Shown: positions 49,392 to 59,686, numbered from the stretch's first letter. The stretch is DNA of 64,000 nt from Oscillospiraceae bacterium (GCA_021199355.1 JAJQIF010000005.1:1-64000); one strand, 5' to 3'. Translations and numbers: made by a program. Notes: generated by a model not told the origin, from the letters alone.

Positions 49392-50747
49392 CTTCCCTAC
49401 ACAGAACCGCTCGAATAAGTTATTCACAACCGCCTCGGTCGCCCTCTCCCCGGTGAGTTCGAGAAGGGCGTTCAGGGCTTCGTCCATATAGACGGTGACG
49501 GCGTCGAGGGTGATGCCGGAGCGGTATTCAGCGAGCGCTTGCTTGACGAACCCGACCGCTTTCGACACCTGGCTTCTCTGCCGCTCGTTGATGTAGATTT
49601 CGGCGTTGTCCGAACTGCCGCCGAGCTTGAAGAGCTCCGCTATCATTTCCGGGAGTTTTTCGAGCCCGGAACCCGAATTTGCCGATACTGAGAGTATATT
49701 TTCATCTAAAAAATACTCTTTGTCTAATTTTTCCGGCAGATCAGACTTGTTTAAAAGCACGATATGCGGCTTATTTTTGATTTTTTCGAGAATTTCGCGG
49801 TCGGTTTCGGTGAATTCTTCAGAACTGTCGAAAACCGCCAGCACAAGCTCGGCATTTTCGAGTCTCTGGGTGGCAAGGTCAACACCTATACACTCGACGG
49901 GGTCAGTCGTGTTGCGGATTCCGGCGGTGTCCGAGAGCTTCAGGACGAAATCGCCGACGCGCACCGACTCCTCGATGACGTCCCGGGTGGTTCCGGCGTT
50001 CTCGGTGACGATTGAACGCTTATATCCGAGCAGCTGATTCATGAGAGTCGACTTGCCGACGTTCGGGCGCCCGACGATGGCGGTGTCGATTCCCTGCCGG
50101 AGAATTTTGCCCTTGTCATAACTGTTAAGAATATGTTCAAGTCTATTGATTATATTCGAAAGGTCTGAATCTAAGTGCGAGGTGTCGGCGTCGGGGATGT
50201 CCTCGTCGGGATAGTCCGACCACGCCGCAAGGTTGCCGGAAATTCTTGTCATCTCCTCGGCAACCGAGTGAATATTCTTGCTTAAATTTCCGTCCCGCAT
50301 CGCCCTTGCACTTACCAGTTCCCGCTCTCCATTTGCGGAAATGATATCCAGAACACCCTCAGCCTGAGTGAGGCTCAGCTTGCCACTTAGAAACGCACGC
50401 TTTGTGAACTCCCCCGCCGGCGCCGGCTCGGCTCCGTGTTCGATTATTAGCTTCAGCACCTCTCGGGCGAGATACACGCCGCCGTGGCAAGAGATCTCGA
50501 CAGTGTCCTCGCCGGTATAGCTGTGGGGCGCACGGAACACCGTCAGAATCACATCATCGAGTGTCCGCCCCTCGCGGACAATTTTCCCGTACCCGCAGGT
50601 ATAGCCCGCCATCTCCGACGGCATGGTTTTGCCCACAAAAATACTGTCCGCAATCGGGAGTGCGTTCTCCCCACTCATGCGGATAACAGCGAGCCCGCCT
50701 TGGTAGACGGGGGTGGATATTGCGGCGATGGTTGACATAGGGTTCAC
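49389..50747 (-). CDS. mnmE: tRNA modification GTPase MnmE
   Basis: STIAAISTPVYQGGLAVIRMSGE; GRPNVGKSTLMNQLLG; DTAGIRNTTDPVE. Confidence 0.97.
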   Translation of the reverse strand: MNPMSTIAAISTPVYQGGLAVIRMSGENALPIADSIFVGKTMPSEMAGYTCGYGKIVREGRTLDDVILTVFRAPHSYTGEDTVEISCHGGVYLAREVLKLIIEHGAEPAPAGEFTKRAFLSGKLSLTQAEGVLDIISANGERELVSARAMRDGNLSKNIHSVAEEMTRISGNLAAWSDYPDEDIPDADTSHLDSDLSNIINRLEHILNSYDKGKILRQGIDTAIVGRPNVGKSTLMNQLLGYKRSIVTENAGTTRDVIEESVRVGDFVLKLSDTAGIRNTTDPVECIGVDLATQRLENAELVLAVFDSSEEFTETDREILEKIKNKPHIVLLNKSDLPEKLDKEYFLDENILSVSANSGSGLEKLPEMIAELFKLGGSSDNAEIYINERQRSQVSKAVGFVKQALAEYRSGITLDAVTVYMDEALNALLELTGERATEAVVNNLFERFCVGK

Positions 50748-50806
50748 CTCACATAAAAAATCCCCGGCGGCCTCTGAAATCGAAACCGCCGGAGAAGCCG
50801 TTCTTT

Positions 50807-51646
50807 TTAAAATTCAATCTTCGAGTAGAGTCCCGTGGTGTCGAGGTCGTCCTCGGGCTTGGGCTTCTTGTAGTCCTTCTCAAACGACGAGGAGATGTCG
50901 AGGCTTCTTGCCTTGAAGTCCTCTCTGCGTCTGCCGCCCTTGCGATAGCCGCCGCCCCTGTTGCCGTCTCTGCGGTCGTTTCTTCCGCCGTTATTATAGC
51001 GTCTGTTGCCGCCGTTGTTATTATAGGGTCTGCGCTCTGTGGAGGAGATGAGAACCTTTCTATACGGGTCTTCGCCGACGGAGCGGGATGTGCAACCCTC
51101 AACCTCTGCGACTGCCGCATGGATGATTCTTCTCTCATAGGGGTTCATCGGCTCGAGGGACATTGTTCTGCCGGTGCGCTTTGCCTTCTCAGCCATCTTT
51201 CTGGCGAGCTCTTCAAGCTGAACCTTTCTTCTTGCTCTGAAGCCGTCGCAATCAAGGGTGATGCGATAGAATTCCTTGTCCTGCTTGTTGCAGGCGAGGG
51301 ATGCAAGATACTGAAGGCTGTCGATTGTCTCCCCGCGTCTACCGATAATTCCGTCAACGCCTTCGCCGGAAAGATCGAGAACTGCGCCCTCTTCGGTCTC
51401 GGTGATGGTGATGGTGGGCTTCTCATAGCCCATAGCGACCATGATATTTGTGACGTATCTGGCGGCGATATCCGCCTTGGTCTCGGTATACTCGCCCTCG
51501 ACCTTCGCCTCGCCCTTCATTCCAAAGAGTCCCTTCTTGGGCTCCTCAAGAATTGTGAAGGTGATTTTTTCCTCGGCAACTCCGAGCTCCGCGCAAAGCT
51601 TAGCCTTTGCCTCTTCGACTGTTTTTGCTGTTACTGTACTCTTCAT
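50807..51646 (-). CDS. jag: KH/R3H RNA-binding protein Jag/KhpB
   Basis: Jag-N KTVEEAKAKLCAELGVAEEKITFTILEEPKKGLFGM; GIIGRRGETIDSLQYLASLACN. Confidence 0.95.
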   Translation of the reverse strand: MKSTVTAKTVEEAKAKLCAELGVAEEKITFTILEEPKKGLFGMKGEAKVEGEYTETKADIAARYVTNIMVAMGYEKPTITITETEEGAVLDLSGEGVDGIIGRRGETIDSLQYLASLACNKQDKEFYRITLDCDGFRARRKVQLEELARKMAEKAKRTGRTMSLEPMNPYERRIIHAAVAEVEGCTSRSVGEDPYRKVLISSTERRPYNNNGGNRRYNNGGRNDRRDGNRGGGYRKGGRRREDFKARSLDISSSFEKDYKKPKPEDDLDTTGLYSKIEF

Positions 51647-51721
51647 TTTTAAGCTCCTTTATTAGACAGCAAGCACCGGAGGTGGTTTGTGGTGTGTAGG
51701 CGCCTTGCTGAATTGATCTTA

Positions 51722-51856
51722 CGGAAACCCCTCCACCGGCTTCGCCGGTCCCCCTCCCCTTTCAGGGGAGGCTTGCGGGGTTCTCTTAAAAGTTGGTATA
51801 GAATGCCAATAGGCTCCCCTGAAAGGGGAGCTGGCGCCGAAGGCGACTGAGGGGTT
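51722..51856. repeat. Dispersed MITE/REP-like element, full copy
   Basis: GAAACCCCTCCACCGGCTTCGCCGGTCCCCCTCCCCTTTCAGGGGAGGC ... GGCTCCCCTGAAAGGGGAGCTGGCGCCGAAGGCGACTGAGGGGTTTA. Confidence 0.85.
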
Positions 51857-53190
51857 TACTCCTCATCAAGCGAATCCCCGTACTTCTCCGCATATCTGCG
51901 ACGGGCTTCATTGAGGGTGTTGCGCTCGACTTCCTTCTTCTGGGCACGGGAGAGCTTAACCTCTTCGGAAGCGTTTTCGTCGTCTTCGTCGTCATCCTCA
52001 TACTTTGAGGGTCTCGCTCTGCCGGCGTTTTCTGCCTGCTGGGCTTCGAGAGCCTGCTGATAGAAGGACTTCTTCTTGCGCTTCTTCTTTGCCTTTTCGT
52101 TGTCCTTTGCGATAATCTTGTCGACTCTTGCGGGAGTGAGATAGAGATTCAGGAAAACGGTCTGAACAAGCGAAAGTAGGCTCGAGAATATCCAGTAGAT
52201 ACCGATACCTGCCGGGAAGCTGAACGCAATCCAGAACGACAGAAGCGGCATTGCATAGAGCATTATCTTCATGGAACCGCTTGTTGTGGCTCCGCCCTTC
52301 TTCTTTGTGAAGTACTGCGAAATGAATGTAAGAAGGAGCTGAAGTGCAAGCGAAAGAATCGGGATGAGAACGAGAACCGATCTCCAGCTCGGATAGTCTC
52401 CCAGGTCGATTCCTAAGAATGTGTAGTCAAAATCTGAGCACAAATCAACGACGTCGTCGGCAAACAGGTCGGGATAGACCTGAGAAACGGAGATGACGAG
52501 AAGCTGTGCCCTTGACGAGCCGAAAGCGACGAGTCTTGACGAAACGAGGTTCGAATCGAGGAAGTACTCATCGAGTCCAATCATATCGCCGTCGTTGTCA
52601 TAATAATCGTTATATTCTACGAAGTAGCTTGCGAGCTCTTCGAGTCTTGAATCGGAATAATCTGCGAGGTCACTGTCTTCCTCAGCCTTGTATTCAAGAA
52701 GTATATCATAGAGATTTGTGTTTTCCGCCAAGAGCTCCGAAACGGTGGTCTCGTGCTCGTCGATAACCGAGCTGACGTTATAGACATCTATAACCATCTC
52801 CTCGGCGGCGTCGAGGGAATCGCTGTCGACGTTTCCTATGTAGGAAAGAGGCGCATACACAACCTCGATGATAGCGAACAGGAGTACAAACGTGATGACG
52901 GTCGGCAAGCAACTGCCCATCGGGTTGACGTTCTCCTGATTATAGAGCTCCATCGTCGCCTCGTTGAGCTTGTCCTGATTGCCTGCATACTTTTTCTTGA
53001 GTGCCTCCATCTTCGGGTTGAGGCGGTTCATCTTCTCCGTCGAAATCTGCTGATTATATGACGACGGGAACATTATAAGTCTTATAATAGCCGTAAACAG
53101 GAACAGCGCCCAGCCGTAATTTCTTACGAGCAGATAGCAAAAGTAAAGAATCTTACCGAACGGCCAAGCTAATATTTGCCAGAAACTCAT
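51856..53190 (-). CDS. yidC: Membrane protein insertase YidC
   Basis: NYGWALFLFTAIIRLIMFPSSYNQQISTEKMNRLNPKMEALKKKYAGN. Confidence 0.95.
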   Translation of the reverse strand: MSFWQILAWPFGKILYFCYLLVRNYGWALFLFTAIIRLIMFPSSYNQQISTEKMNRLNPKMEALKKKYAGNQDKLNEATMELYNQENVNPMGSCLPTVITFVLLFAIIEVVYAPLSYIGNVDSDSLDAAEEMVIDVYNVSSVIDEHETTVSELLAENTNLYDILLEYKAEEDSDLADYSDSRLEELASYFVEYNDYYDNDGDMIGLDEYFLDSNLVSSRLVAFGSSRAQLLVISVSQVYPDLFADDVVDLCSDFDYTFLGIDLGDYPSWRSVLVLIPILSLALQLLLTFISQYFTKKKGGATTSGSMKIMLYAMPLLSFWIAFSFPAGIGIYWIFSSLLSLVQTVFLNLYLTPARVDKIIAKDNEKAKKKRKKKSFYQQALEAQQAENAGRARPSKYEDDDEDDENASEEVKLSRAQKKEVERNTLNEARRRYAEKYGDSLDEE

Positions 53191-53215
53191 GGTTGTTTTT
53201 CTCCTTTACATAGGT

Positions 53216-53356
53216 GGAAACCCCTCCACCGGCTTCGCCGGTCCCCCTCCCCTTTCAGGGGAGGCTTTTATTTGCTTCTATCAGAAGCTTGTAGAGGGGC
53301 AGTTATAGGCTCCCCTGAAAGGGGAGCTGTCAGCCGTCAGGCTGACTGAGGGGTTT
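53216..53356. repeat. Dispersed MITE/REP-like element, full copy
   Basis: Same 5' half as 51722; 3' half GGCTCCCCTGAAAGGGGAGCTGTCAGCCGTCAGGCTGACTGAGGGGTTTA. Confidence 0.85.
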
Positions 53357-53618
53357 ATCCTCTTGCCTTCCGGCGTTTTTCTGATTTTAAAGTATATAGG
53401 TGCCACTTCTCCGGCACATAGTCGACTCCGCCCTTGCTGTAAGGATTACAGCGGAGTATGCGCCAGAAGCCGAGGATGAGCCCCCTTATGGCACCGAACC
53501 GTCTGACCGCCTCAAGAGTATACTGCGAGCAGGTCGGATAATACCGACAGCAAGGCGGCTTCAATTTGGACAGGTGCTTCTGATAGAATTTAATAAGAGC
53601 TATAACAAGATATTTCAT
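53355..53618 (-). CDS. yidD: Membrane protein insertion efficiency factor YidD
   Basis: IKFYQKHLSKLKPPCCRYYPTCSQYTLEAVRRFGAIRGLILGFWRILRCNPYSKGG. Confidence 0.97.
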   Translation of the reverse strand: MKYLVIALIKFYQKHLSKLKPPCCRYYPTCSQYTLEAVRRFGAIRGLILGFWRILRCNPYSKGGVDYVPEKWHLYTLKSEKRRKARG

Positions 53619-53986
53619 AGCTTTTTCGGGCGGATAATATCCGCCCCTACATTTTCGCTCCGCATTGACTTTATAACTTTCGACAGTAATACTCTCTCAA
53701 TATCGCCGGTCTTGGCGCCGACAATGCCGGGTCTTGCCACGAAAACGATATCATAGCCTATCGGCATCGAGAGCTCGTTTTTGCGATAAGCTTCCCGGAG
53801 GATTCTCTTTGCCCGGTTGCGCACAACGGCGGAGCCTATCTTCTTTCCGGCTGTGATTCCGAAGCGATTAAAAGGCAGTTTGTTCGGCATATAATAAGCC
53901 GTAAAATATTCGGTAGCTGTGTACTTCCCCTTGCGATAAAGCCTGAGGAAAAGCTTGTTGTCTTTTATGTGTTCTGTGTATAACAT
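53615..53986 (-). CDS. rnpA: Ribonuclease P protein component
   Basis: FGITAGKKIGSAVVRNRAKRILREAYR. Confidence 0.95.
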   Translation of the reverse strand: MLYTEHIKDNKLFLRLYRKGKYTATEYFTAYYMPNKLPFNRFGITAGKKIGSAVVRNRAKRILREAYRKNELSMPIGYDIVFVARPGIVGAKTGDIERVLLSKVIKSMRSENVGADIIRPKKL

Positions 53987-54076
53987 GTTGTTGTAGTTAG
54001 TAAGATTTTCAGCTTCAGCTGAAAATCTTTACACCGGTCGCCGACTATTGTCAAACAACCGGTGTATCAGCTTCGA

Positions 54077-54217
54077 TCAATAAGTGAGTTTCGCACGTCC
54101 CTTTGCACGTCTGCGCGCCAGAACCTTTCTGCCGTTTCTGGTGGACATTCTCTTGAAGAAGCCGTGCTCCTTCTTTCTGTGAAGCTTCTTGGGCTGGTAG
54201 GGTCTTTTTACCTGCAT
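54077..54217 (-). CDS. rpmH: 50S ribosomal protein L34 (not in ORF track; short)
   Basis: Reverse translation [46 protein letters not shown]. Confidence 0.97.
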   Translation of the reverse strand: MQVKRPYQPKKLHRKKEHGFFKRMSTRNGRKVLARRRAKGRAKLTY

Positions 54218-54261
54218 TCTTGTTGCCTCCTTACTCAGATAAATTTATATTTCCGGATTCA

Positions 54262-54277
54262 AGTTCCATGTGGAACT
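54262..54277. promoter_or_regulatory. parS-like site upstream of rpmH
   Basis: AGTTCCATGTGGAACT perfect-ends palindrome. Confidence 0.65.
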
Positions 54278-54514
54278 TGGTTATCACTCATTAGCGTACT
54301 CCGCCTATGATATTACCATACAGATTAGTATTATATAAGAAAATCACGGCTTTGTCAAGCGTTTTTTTGGTATTCTTTTTTGAAGGCATATTATAAAATA
54401 GTCTTGAAAATGAAGCCGAAATGTGGTATCATAGTAATCAGGAAAGTATGATTCAAATTTAAGATAGAATACACATACAAAAACACACAATATAAGAGAA
54501 AGGCAGTAAGGCTT

Positions 54515-55879
54515 ATGGAAACATTTGCAGAAGTATATGAAAACGTAAAACGGGCTTGTCAGGCGGACCCGAAGGTTTCGGAAATCGGCTATAACCGTTG
54601 GATAAAGAATATCGAGCCCGGCAAGATGGAAGGAACGAAGATAACGCTCTATGCTTCCTCCGACTTTATGAGAAGAACCACCGAGGAAATCTATGGCGCC
54701 GTGTTCGAGCATGCCTTTGAGCAGGTCATGGGCTTCCCGGTTGAAATCACCTTTGCCGTCAAGGCTAATCCCGATCAAGAACAAGAAGACGGATTTGACG
54801 AAATCGAGCGCAGAATGGAAGACCTCATGAATTCCCATAAGAGGAGCGACTATGAGCTCACGTTCGAGAACTTCATCAAGGGCAAGTCGAACGAGCTCGC
54901 CTATGCCTATTGCATCGCCGTCAGCGGCAAGAACAGACCGAGCGAGCAGATGAACCGCTCGATGTTCAATCCCCTGCTGATTTACGGAGATTCGGGGCTC
55001 GGAAAGACCCATCTCCTCAAGGCTATTGAGAACGAGGTCAAGACCAGCCATCCGCAGATGAAGGTCATCTATACGACCGCCGAGAACTTTACAAACGAGC
55101 TTGTCCGGGCTGTTTCAACCCAGACAACAACCGAGTTCCACGAAAAATACCGTAACTGCGATTTCTTACTCGTAGATGACATCCAGTTTATGGTCGATAA
55201 AGAAATGACGCAGGAGGAATTCTTCCACACATTTAACGAGCTCTATAACGCAGGAAAGCAGATAGTGCTCACTTCGGATGTCTCCCCGAACAGAATCAAG
55301 AGGCTCGAGGACAGAATCAAGACAAGATGCACCTTGGGCGTTCAGGCGGACGTTCAGCCGCCGGATTTCGAGACGAGAATGGCGATTGTCAATAGAAAAG
55401 CCGAGCTCCTCGACTTAAAGCTCCCCGAAAATGTGGCGCGCCTCATTGCCGAGAGAATCACGAAGAATATCCGTCAGCTTGAGGGCGCAGTCAACAAGAT
55501 GAAGGGGCTTACGATGTTCTCGAACGAGGTGCCGTCACTCCAGATGGCGCAGAGGGTCATAAAAGAGACCTTGATAGATGCTCAGCCCGCCGAGATTACC
55601 TGCGACAGGATTATAAAAGACGTTGCGGACGCCTTCGGAGTTACCGCCGAGGATATCCGTTCCGTCAACCGCTCGGCGCAGATTTCGCTTGCACGAAAGG
55701 TCAGCGTATACATAATAAGGGACCTCAAGGGCATGTCCTTCACCGAAATCGGCAAGGAATTCGGCAGGAACCATTCGACCATGACCATCTCCTATGCCGA
55801 CGTCAAGGAAATGATTGCGAAGAATTCTGACATGAGGGAGACTGTTGAAGAAATCGAAAAGAGGCTCAGAGCCGTCTGA
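54515..55879 (+). CDS. dnaA: Chromosomal replication initiator DnaA
   Basis: NPLLIYGDSGLGKTHLLKAIENEV; LLVDDIQFMVDKEMTQEEFFHTFNELYNAGKQIVLTSD; C-terminal FTEIGKEFGRNHSTMT. Confidence 0.97.
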   Translation: METFAEVYENVKRACQADPKVSEIGYNRWIKNIEPGKMEGTKITLYASSDFMRRTTEEIYGAVFEHAFEQVMGFPVEITFAVKANPDQEQEDGFDEIERRMEDLMNSHKRSDYELTFENFIKGKSNELAYAYCIAVSGKNRPSEQMNRSMFNPLLIYGDSGLGKTHLLKAIENEVKTSHPQMKVIYTTAENFTNELVRAVSTQTTTEFHEKYRNCDFLLVDDIQFMVDKEMTQEEFFHTFNELYNAGKQIVLTSDVSPNRIKRLEDRIKTRCTLGVQADVQPPDFETRMAIVNRKAELLDLKLPENVARLIAERITKNIRQLEGAVNKMKGLTMFSNEVPSLQMAQRVIKETLIDAQPAEITCDRIIKDVADAFGVTAEDIRSVNRSAQISLARKVSVYIIRDLKGMSFTEIGKEFGRNHSTMTISYADVKEMIAKNSDMRETVEEIEKRLRAV

Positions 55880-55881
55880 GC

Positions 55882-56130
55882 CCACTTTTCAACGGCGTTT
55901 TGAACCGGTTTCCAACTTTTCAACCGATTTATTAGCATTCAACAATCACGATTTCAACGGTTTCAACCGGCGATTTCGGTTTCAACAAATCGGATTCCGG
56001 CGGTTGAAAGAGATGTTGAACGGCGGGACAAGTCAGGGACTGGTCCGGAAGGGGTTTTCAACATTTCAACAGCCCCTACTACTAATACTAAATATATCTT
56101 TTCTTTTTATTTTTAAAAAACGGAGAAATC
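55882..56130. other. Putative oriC unwinding region: TTTCAAC cluster, DnaA-trio-like tract and AT-rich segment
   Basis: Repeated TTTCAAC/TTTTCAAC motifs 55886-56070, then TACTACTAATACTAA (56077-56091) and an AT-rich tract in the dnaA-dnaN gap. Confidence 0.7.
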
Positions 56131-56158
56131 CGAACGAAAAACGAAGGAGTATTCAACA

Positions 56159-57268
56159 ATGATGAAATTCATCTGCTCGAAGCAGGAGCTCTACGAAGCT
56201 CTGACAAACGTATCAAGAGCCGTGGCGGAGAGGTCCACCATCCCCTCGCTCGAGGGAATCAAGTTCTCGCTTATGGACAACACGCTTTCCTTAACCGGCT
56301 ATGATCTGGAAATCGGCATTGAGACATCGCTTCAGGTTGAGACCGAGTTTGAGGGCGAAGCTGTCGTCAACCCGAAGCTCTTCTCCGAGATGATTCGCAA
56401 GATGCCTGCGGGCAATATCACCATTGACGTCGGGGAGAATCTTGCGATGAAGATCACCGGCGGCTCGACCGAGTATAACATCACTTCGATGAGCGCCTCC
56501 GACTACCCTGAGCTCCCCGAGTTCTTCGACGACCAGAGAGTAACGCTTCCGCAGTCGCTCCTGAAAGCTATGGTAAACCAGTCGGTGTTCGCCGTTTCAC
56601 AGGTAGATACAAGACCGATACTCAAGGGCGAGCTCTTTGAGATAGAGAACGGTGTTCTCAACGTCGTCGCAATCGACGGCTATCGGCTTGCAGTCAGAAC
56701 CGAAGCAATCAAAACCGAGAAAGATTTCAAATTCGTTGTCCCCGCGAAGACCCTGAACGAGGTTTCAAGGCTTCTTTCGGACAGCGACGAGGACAGCTGC
56801 ACAATCATGATTTCGAAGAAGCAGGTCGTTTTCGACTTCTCCGGCTACACCGTCTTCTCAAGGCTCCTTGAGGGCGAGTTCCATAACTACAGAGGCTCAA
56901 TTCCGAAGACAAGCGTTACCGAGGTTATCATCGAGAAGAGAGAGCTTGTTAATTGCCTCGAGCGCGCCTCGCTCCTCATAAACGAGAAGAACAAGGCGCC
57001 CGTTCGTTGCATGTTCGAGGACGGCGAGCTTAAATTAAGCTGTCAGACCCAGCTCGGAAGAATCTTCGAGACAATCCAAGCCGACACCTCGGGACCGAGA
57101 ATTGAAATCGGCTTCAACTGCCGGTATCTCCTCGACCCGCTGAGAGTTATAGAGGATGATAAAGTAAGGCTCCTTATGAACGGCGGCAACCTCCCGATGA
57201 AGATCCTGCCGCTTAGCGGGGATAAGTATGTGTATCTCGTGTTGCCGGTGAGGTTGAAGACGGACTAA
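56159..57268 (+). CDS. dnaN: DNA polymerase III beta clamp
   Basis: MKFICSKQELYEALTNVSRAVAERSTIPSLEGIKF; C-terminal LPVRL. Confidence 0.97.
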   Translation: MMKFICSKQELYEALTNVSRAVAERSTIPSLEGIKFSLMDNTLSLTGYDLEIGIETSLQVETEFEGEAVVNPKLFSEMIRKMPAGNITIDVGENLAMKITGGSTEYNITSMSASDYPELPEFFDDQRVTLPQSLLKAMVNQSVFAVSQVDTRPILKGELFEIENGVLNVVAIDGYRLAVRTEAIKTEKDFKFVVPAKTLNEVSRLLSDSDEDSCTIMISKKQVVFDFSGYTVFSRLLEGEFHNYRGSIPKTSVTEVIIEKRELVNCLERASLLINEKNKAPVRCMFEDGELKLSCQTQLGRIFETIQADTSGPRIEIGFNCRYLLDPLRVIEDDKVRLLMNGGNLPMKILPLSGDKYVYLVLPVRLKTD

Positions 57269-57294
57269 AAATAATTAAAGATTGAAGGTTTGGA

Positions 57295-58362
57295 ATGAGT
57301 ACGGATATCGTAAATCAGAACAGTTCAGATTATTCTGCTTGGCTGAATGCTCTTAAGGACAGATATTTGAGTAGCAGGATGAAGGCGGCGGTTGCCGTGA
57401 ATACTTCTCTTCTTGAGTTTTACTATTCCGTGGGAAGAGATATATCCCGGTCAAGCTATACAAACGAATACGGTTCGTCTTTTTATGAGACACTCAGCAA
57501 AGACCTTCGCCGAGAGCTTCCGGATGTAAAAGGTTTGTCCGCAACAAATTTGAAGTATACACGATACTTCTATGAGCTCTATTCTCCATATTTTGTAAAT
57601 CGTCAACAGCCTGTTGACGATTTCGAAGAAAATCAGTTGTTTATGATTCCTTGGGGACATCATATACAGATAATAAATAAATGCAAAAAAGACACCGAAA
57701 AAGCAATCTTTTATGTCAAACAGACTTTGAAGAATAATTGGAGCAGAAGCGTTCTTATGAACTACATCTCTTCTGACTTGTACGGTCGTCAGGGAAAAGC
57801 AATTTCGAATTATATTGAAACGCTACCCATGCCGCAGGGAGATCTGGCACAGGAAATAATAAAAGATCCTTATAGCTTTGACTTTCTGACTTTGCGTGAT
57901 TCGTATGATGAGAAGGAACTGAAGGACGCTTTGCTTGACAACATCACAAAGTTTTTGATGGAGCTTGGCACGGGATTTGCTTTTATGGGCAGAGAGTATC
58001 GGGTTTCCGTAGGAGATGATGACTACTATATAGACCTCCTTTTCTATCATGTCCAACTTCACGCTTATGTTGTTCTGGAAGTGAAAACCGGAAAGTTTCA
58101 GCCGGCGGATTTGGGACAACTCGGATTCTATATAAGTGCTGTAAATCATTCGGTAAAAACCGAGAATGACAATCCCACAATCGGTCTTCTGATATGCAAG
58201 GATAAGAACAATCTGACAGCAAAATATTCGCTGGAATCTTCAAATCAACCTATTGGAATATCGGAGTATGAATTGTCAAAGATGTATCCGGTGGACTTCA
58301 GGAGTTCCATGCCGACGATAGAAGAGATTGAGGAAAATCTGGAGGAAAGTGAAATAAATTGA
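57295..58362 (+). CDS. DUF1016 (YhcG-like) PD-(D/E)xK nuclease
   Basis: [82 protein letters not shown]. Confidence 0.92.
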   Translation: MSTDIVNQNSSDYSAWLNALKDRYLSSRMKAAVAVNTSLLEFYYSVGRDISRSSYTNEYGSSFYETLSKDLRRELPDVKGLSATNLKYTRYFYELYSPYFVNRQQPVDDFEENQLFMIPWGHHIQIINKCKKDTEKAIFYVKQTLKNNWSRSVLMNYISSDLYGRQGKAISNYIETLPMPQGDLAQEIIKDPYSFDFLTLRDSYDEKELKDALLDNITKFLMELGTGFAFMGREYRVSVGDDDYYIDLLFYHVQLHAYVVLEVKTGKFQPADLGQLGFYISAVNHSVKTENDNPTIGLLICKDKNNLTAKYSLESSNQPIGISEYELSKMYPVDFRSSMPTIEEIEENLEESEIN

Positions 58363-58589
58363 GTATAGATAAATCCACCCAAAAAATCAAAATCACCGGC
58401 GAATACATCAAGCTCGATTCGCTCCTCAAGTTCGCCGGGGTCACCGCCACGGGCGGGGAGGCTAAGGAGCTTGTGCAGATGGGAAAGGTTCTGGTCGGCG
58501 GCGAGGTCTGCCAAATGCGCGGCAAGAAGCTACGGTCTGGCGACCGGGCTGAGCTCCCGGAGCTCGGGCTCACACTCGAAATAGAATGA
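58359..58589 (+). CDS. yaaA: S4-domain protein YaaA/RlbA
   Basis: [48 protein letters not shown]. Confidence 0.93.
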   Translation: MSIDKSTQKIKITGEYIKLDSLLKFAGVTATGGEAKELVQMGKVLVGGEVCQMRGKKLRSGDRAELPELGLTLEIE

Positions 58590-59686
58590 TTATTACTCAC
58601 ATAAAAGCCGACGGGTTCCGGAACCTCCGGGAGATTGATTTCAATCCCGAGGCGGGCACCAACATTATTTTCGGCGAGAACGCTCAGGGCAAGACAAATC
58701 TCATGGAAGCCGTCTGGATTTCGACCGGCGAGAAGAGCTTTCGGGGAGCGAAAGAGCGGGATTTGATTGCGTTTGATTCGGATAGAGCTGAGATTGAGGT
58801 CTCGTTCAAAGATAAAGTGCGGGAGCAGACCGTTTCGATAACCCTCTCGAAAAACCCGAGGGAGAAGAGAATTACACTCAACGGCGTGAAGCTCAGGTCG
58901 ATGTCCGAGCTTCTTGGGAAGCTTCTTTGCGTGGTGTTCACGCCGGAGGATTTAGAATTGACGAAGGGCTCGCCCGAGCGCAGAAGAGACTACCTCGACC
59001 GGTGCATCTCGCAGATAAAGCCGCTCTATTCGGGAGTGGTTTCGAGATACGAAAAAGTATTGGCACAGCGGAATGCGGTTCTTAAAAATATTTACTTGGG
59101 AATCTCCACCCGGGACGAGCTCGACATCTGGGACGAACAGCTTTCGAAGCCCTGCGCCTATATCTCGATGATGCGATGCGCCTATACGGATGTCTTGAAC
59201 CAAAGTGCAGGACGGCTTTATGAGAGCATTTCGAGAAGCCGCGAGAAGCTCCAACTCGAGTACCTTTCAACCGTTTTCAACAATCTGCGGGGAAGAAATG
59301 ATTATAAAACTGCAATGGCGGATGAATATAAAGAATTACTTCGGAGCCTTCGAGAGGAAGACATCCGCTTCGGCTTCACTCAGGCGGGAATTCATCGGGA
59401 CGACATGGGGGTATACCTTGACGGCATGCCCGTGAAAGACTTCGGCTCGCAGGGTCAGAACCGCTCGGCGGCGCTCTGCATGAAGCTCGGTCAGGCAAGG
59501 GTCCTCCACTCCGAAACCGGCGACCGCCCGGTCGTGCTTCTTGACGACGTTCTCTCCGAGCTCGATAAATACAGAAGAGAATTCGTCATCGGCGAATTCA
59601 CCCAGTCGCAGACGTTTATTACGAGCTGTGAGGGGGAGAGGCTCAGGGGGAAGAGTGTGGAGATGAAGAGTGGAAGGCTTCAATGA
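58586..59686 (+). CDS. recF: DNA replication/repair protein RecF
   Basis: [38 protein letters not shown]. Confidence 0.96.
   Translation: MIITHIKADGFRNLREIDFNPEAGTNIIFGENAQGKTNLMEAVWISTGEKSFRGAKERDLIAFDSDRAEIEVSFKDKVREQTVSITLSKNPREKRITLNGVKLRSMSELLGKLLCVVFTPEDLELTKGSPERRRDYLDRCISQIKPLYSGVVSRYEKVLAQRNAVLKNIYLGISTRDELDIWDEQLSKPCAYISMMRCAYTDVLNQSAGRLYESISRSREKLQLEYLSTVFNNLRGRNDYKTAMADEYKELLRSLREEDIRFGFTQAGIHRDDMGVYLDGMPVKDFGSQGQNRSAALCMKLGQARVLHSETGDRPVVLLDDVLSELDKYRREFVIGEFTQSQTFITSCEGERLRGKSVEMKSGRLQ

Noticed and set aside
54220-54514. oriC in the rpmH-dnaA gap
   Set aside because: Only a parS-like site was seen; no TTATCCACA or TTTCAAC cluster and no trio-like tract, so the dnaA-dnaN gap is preferred.
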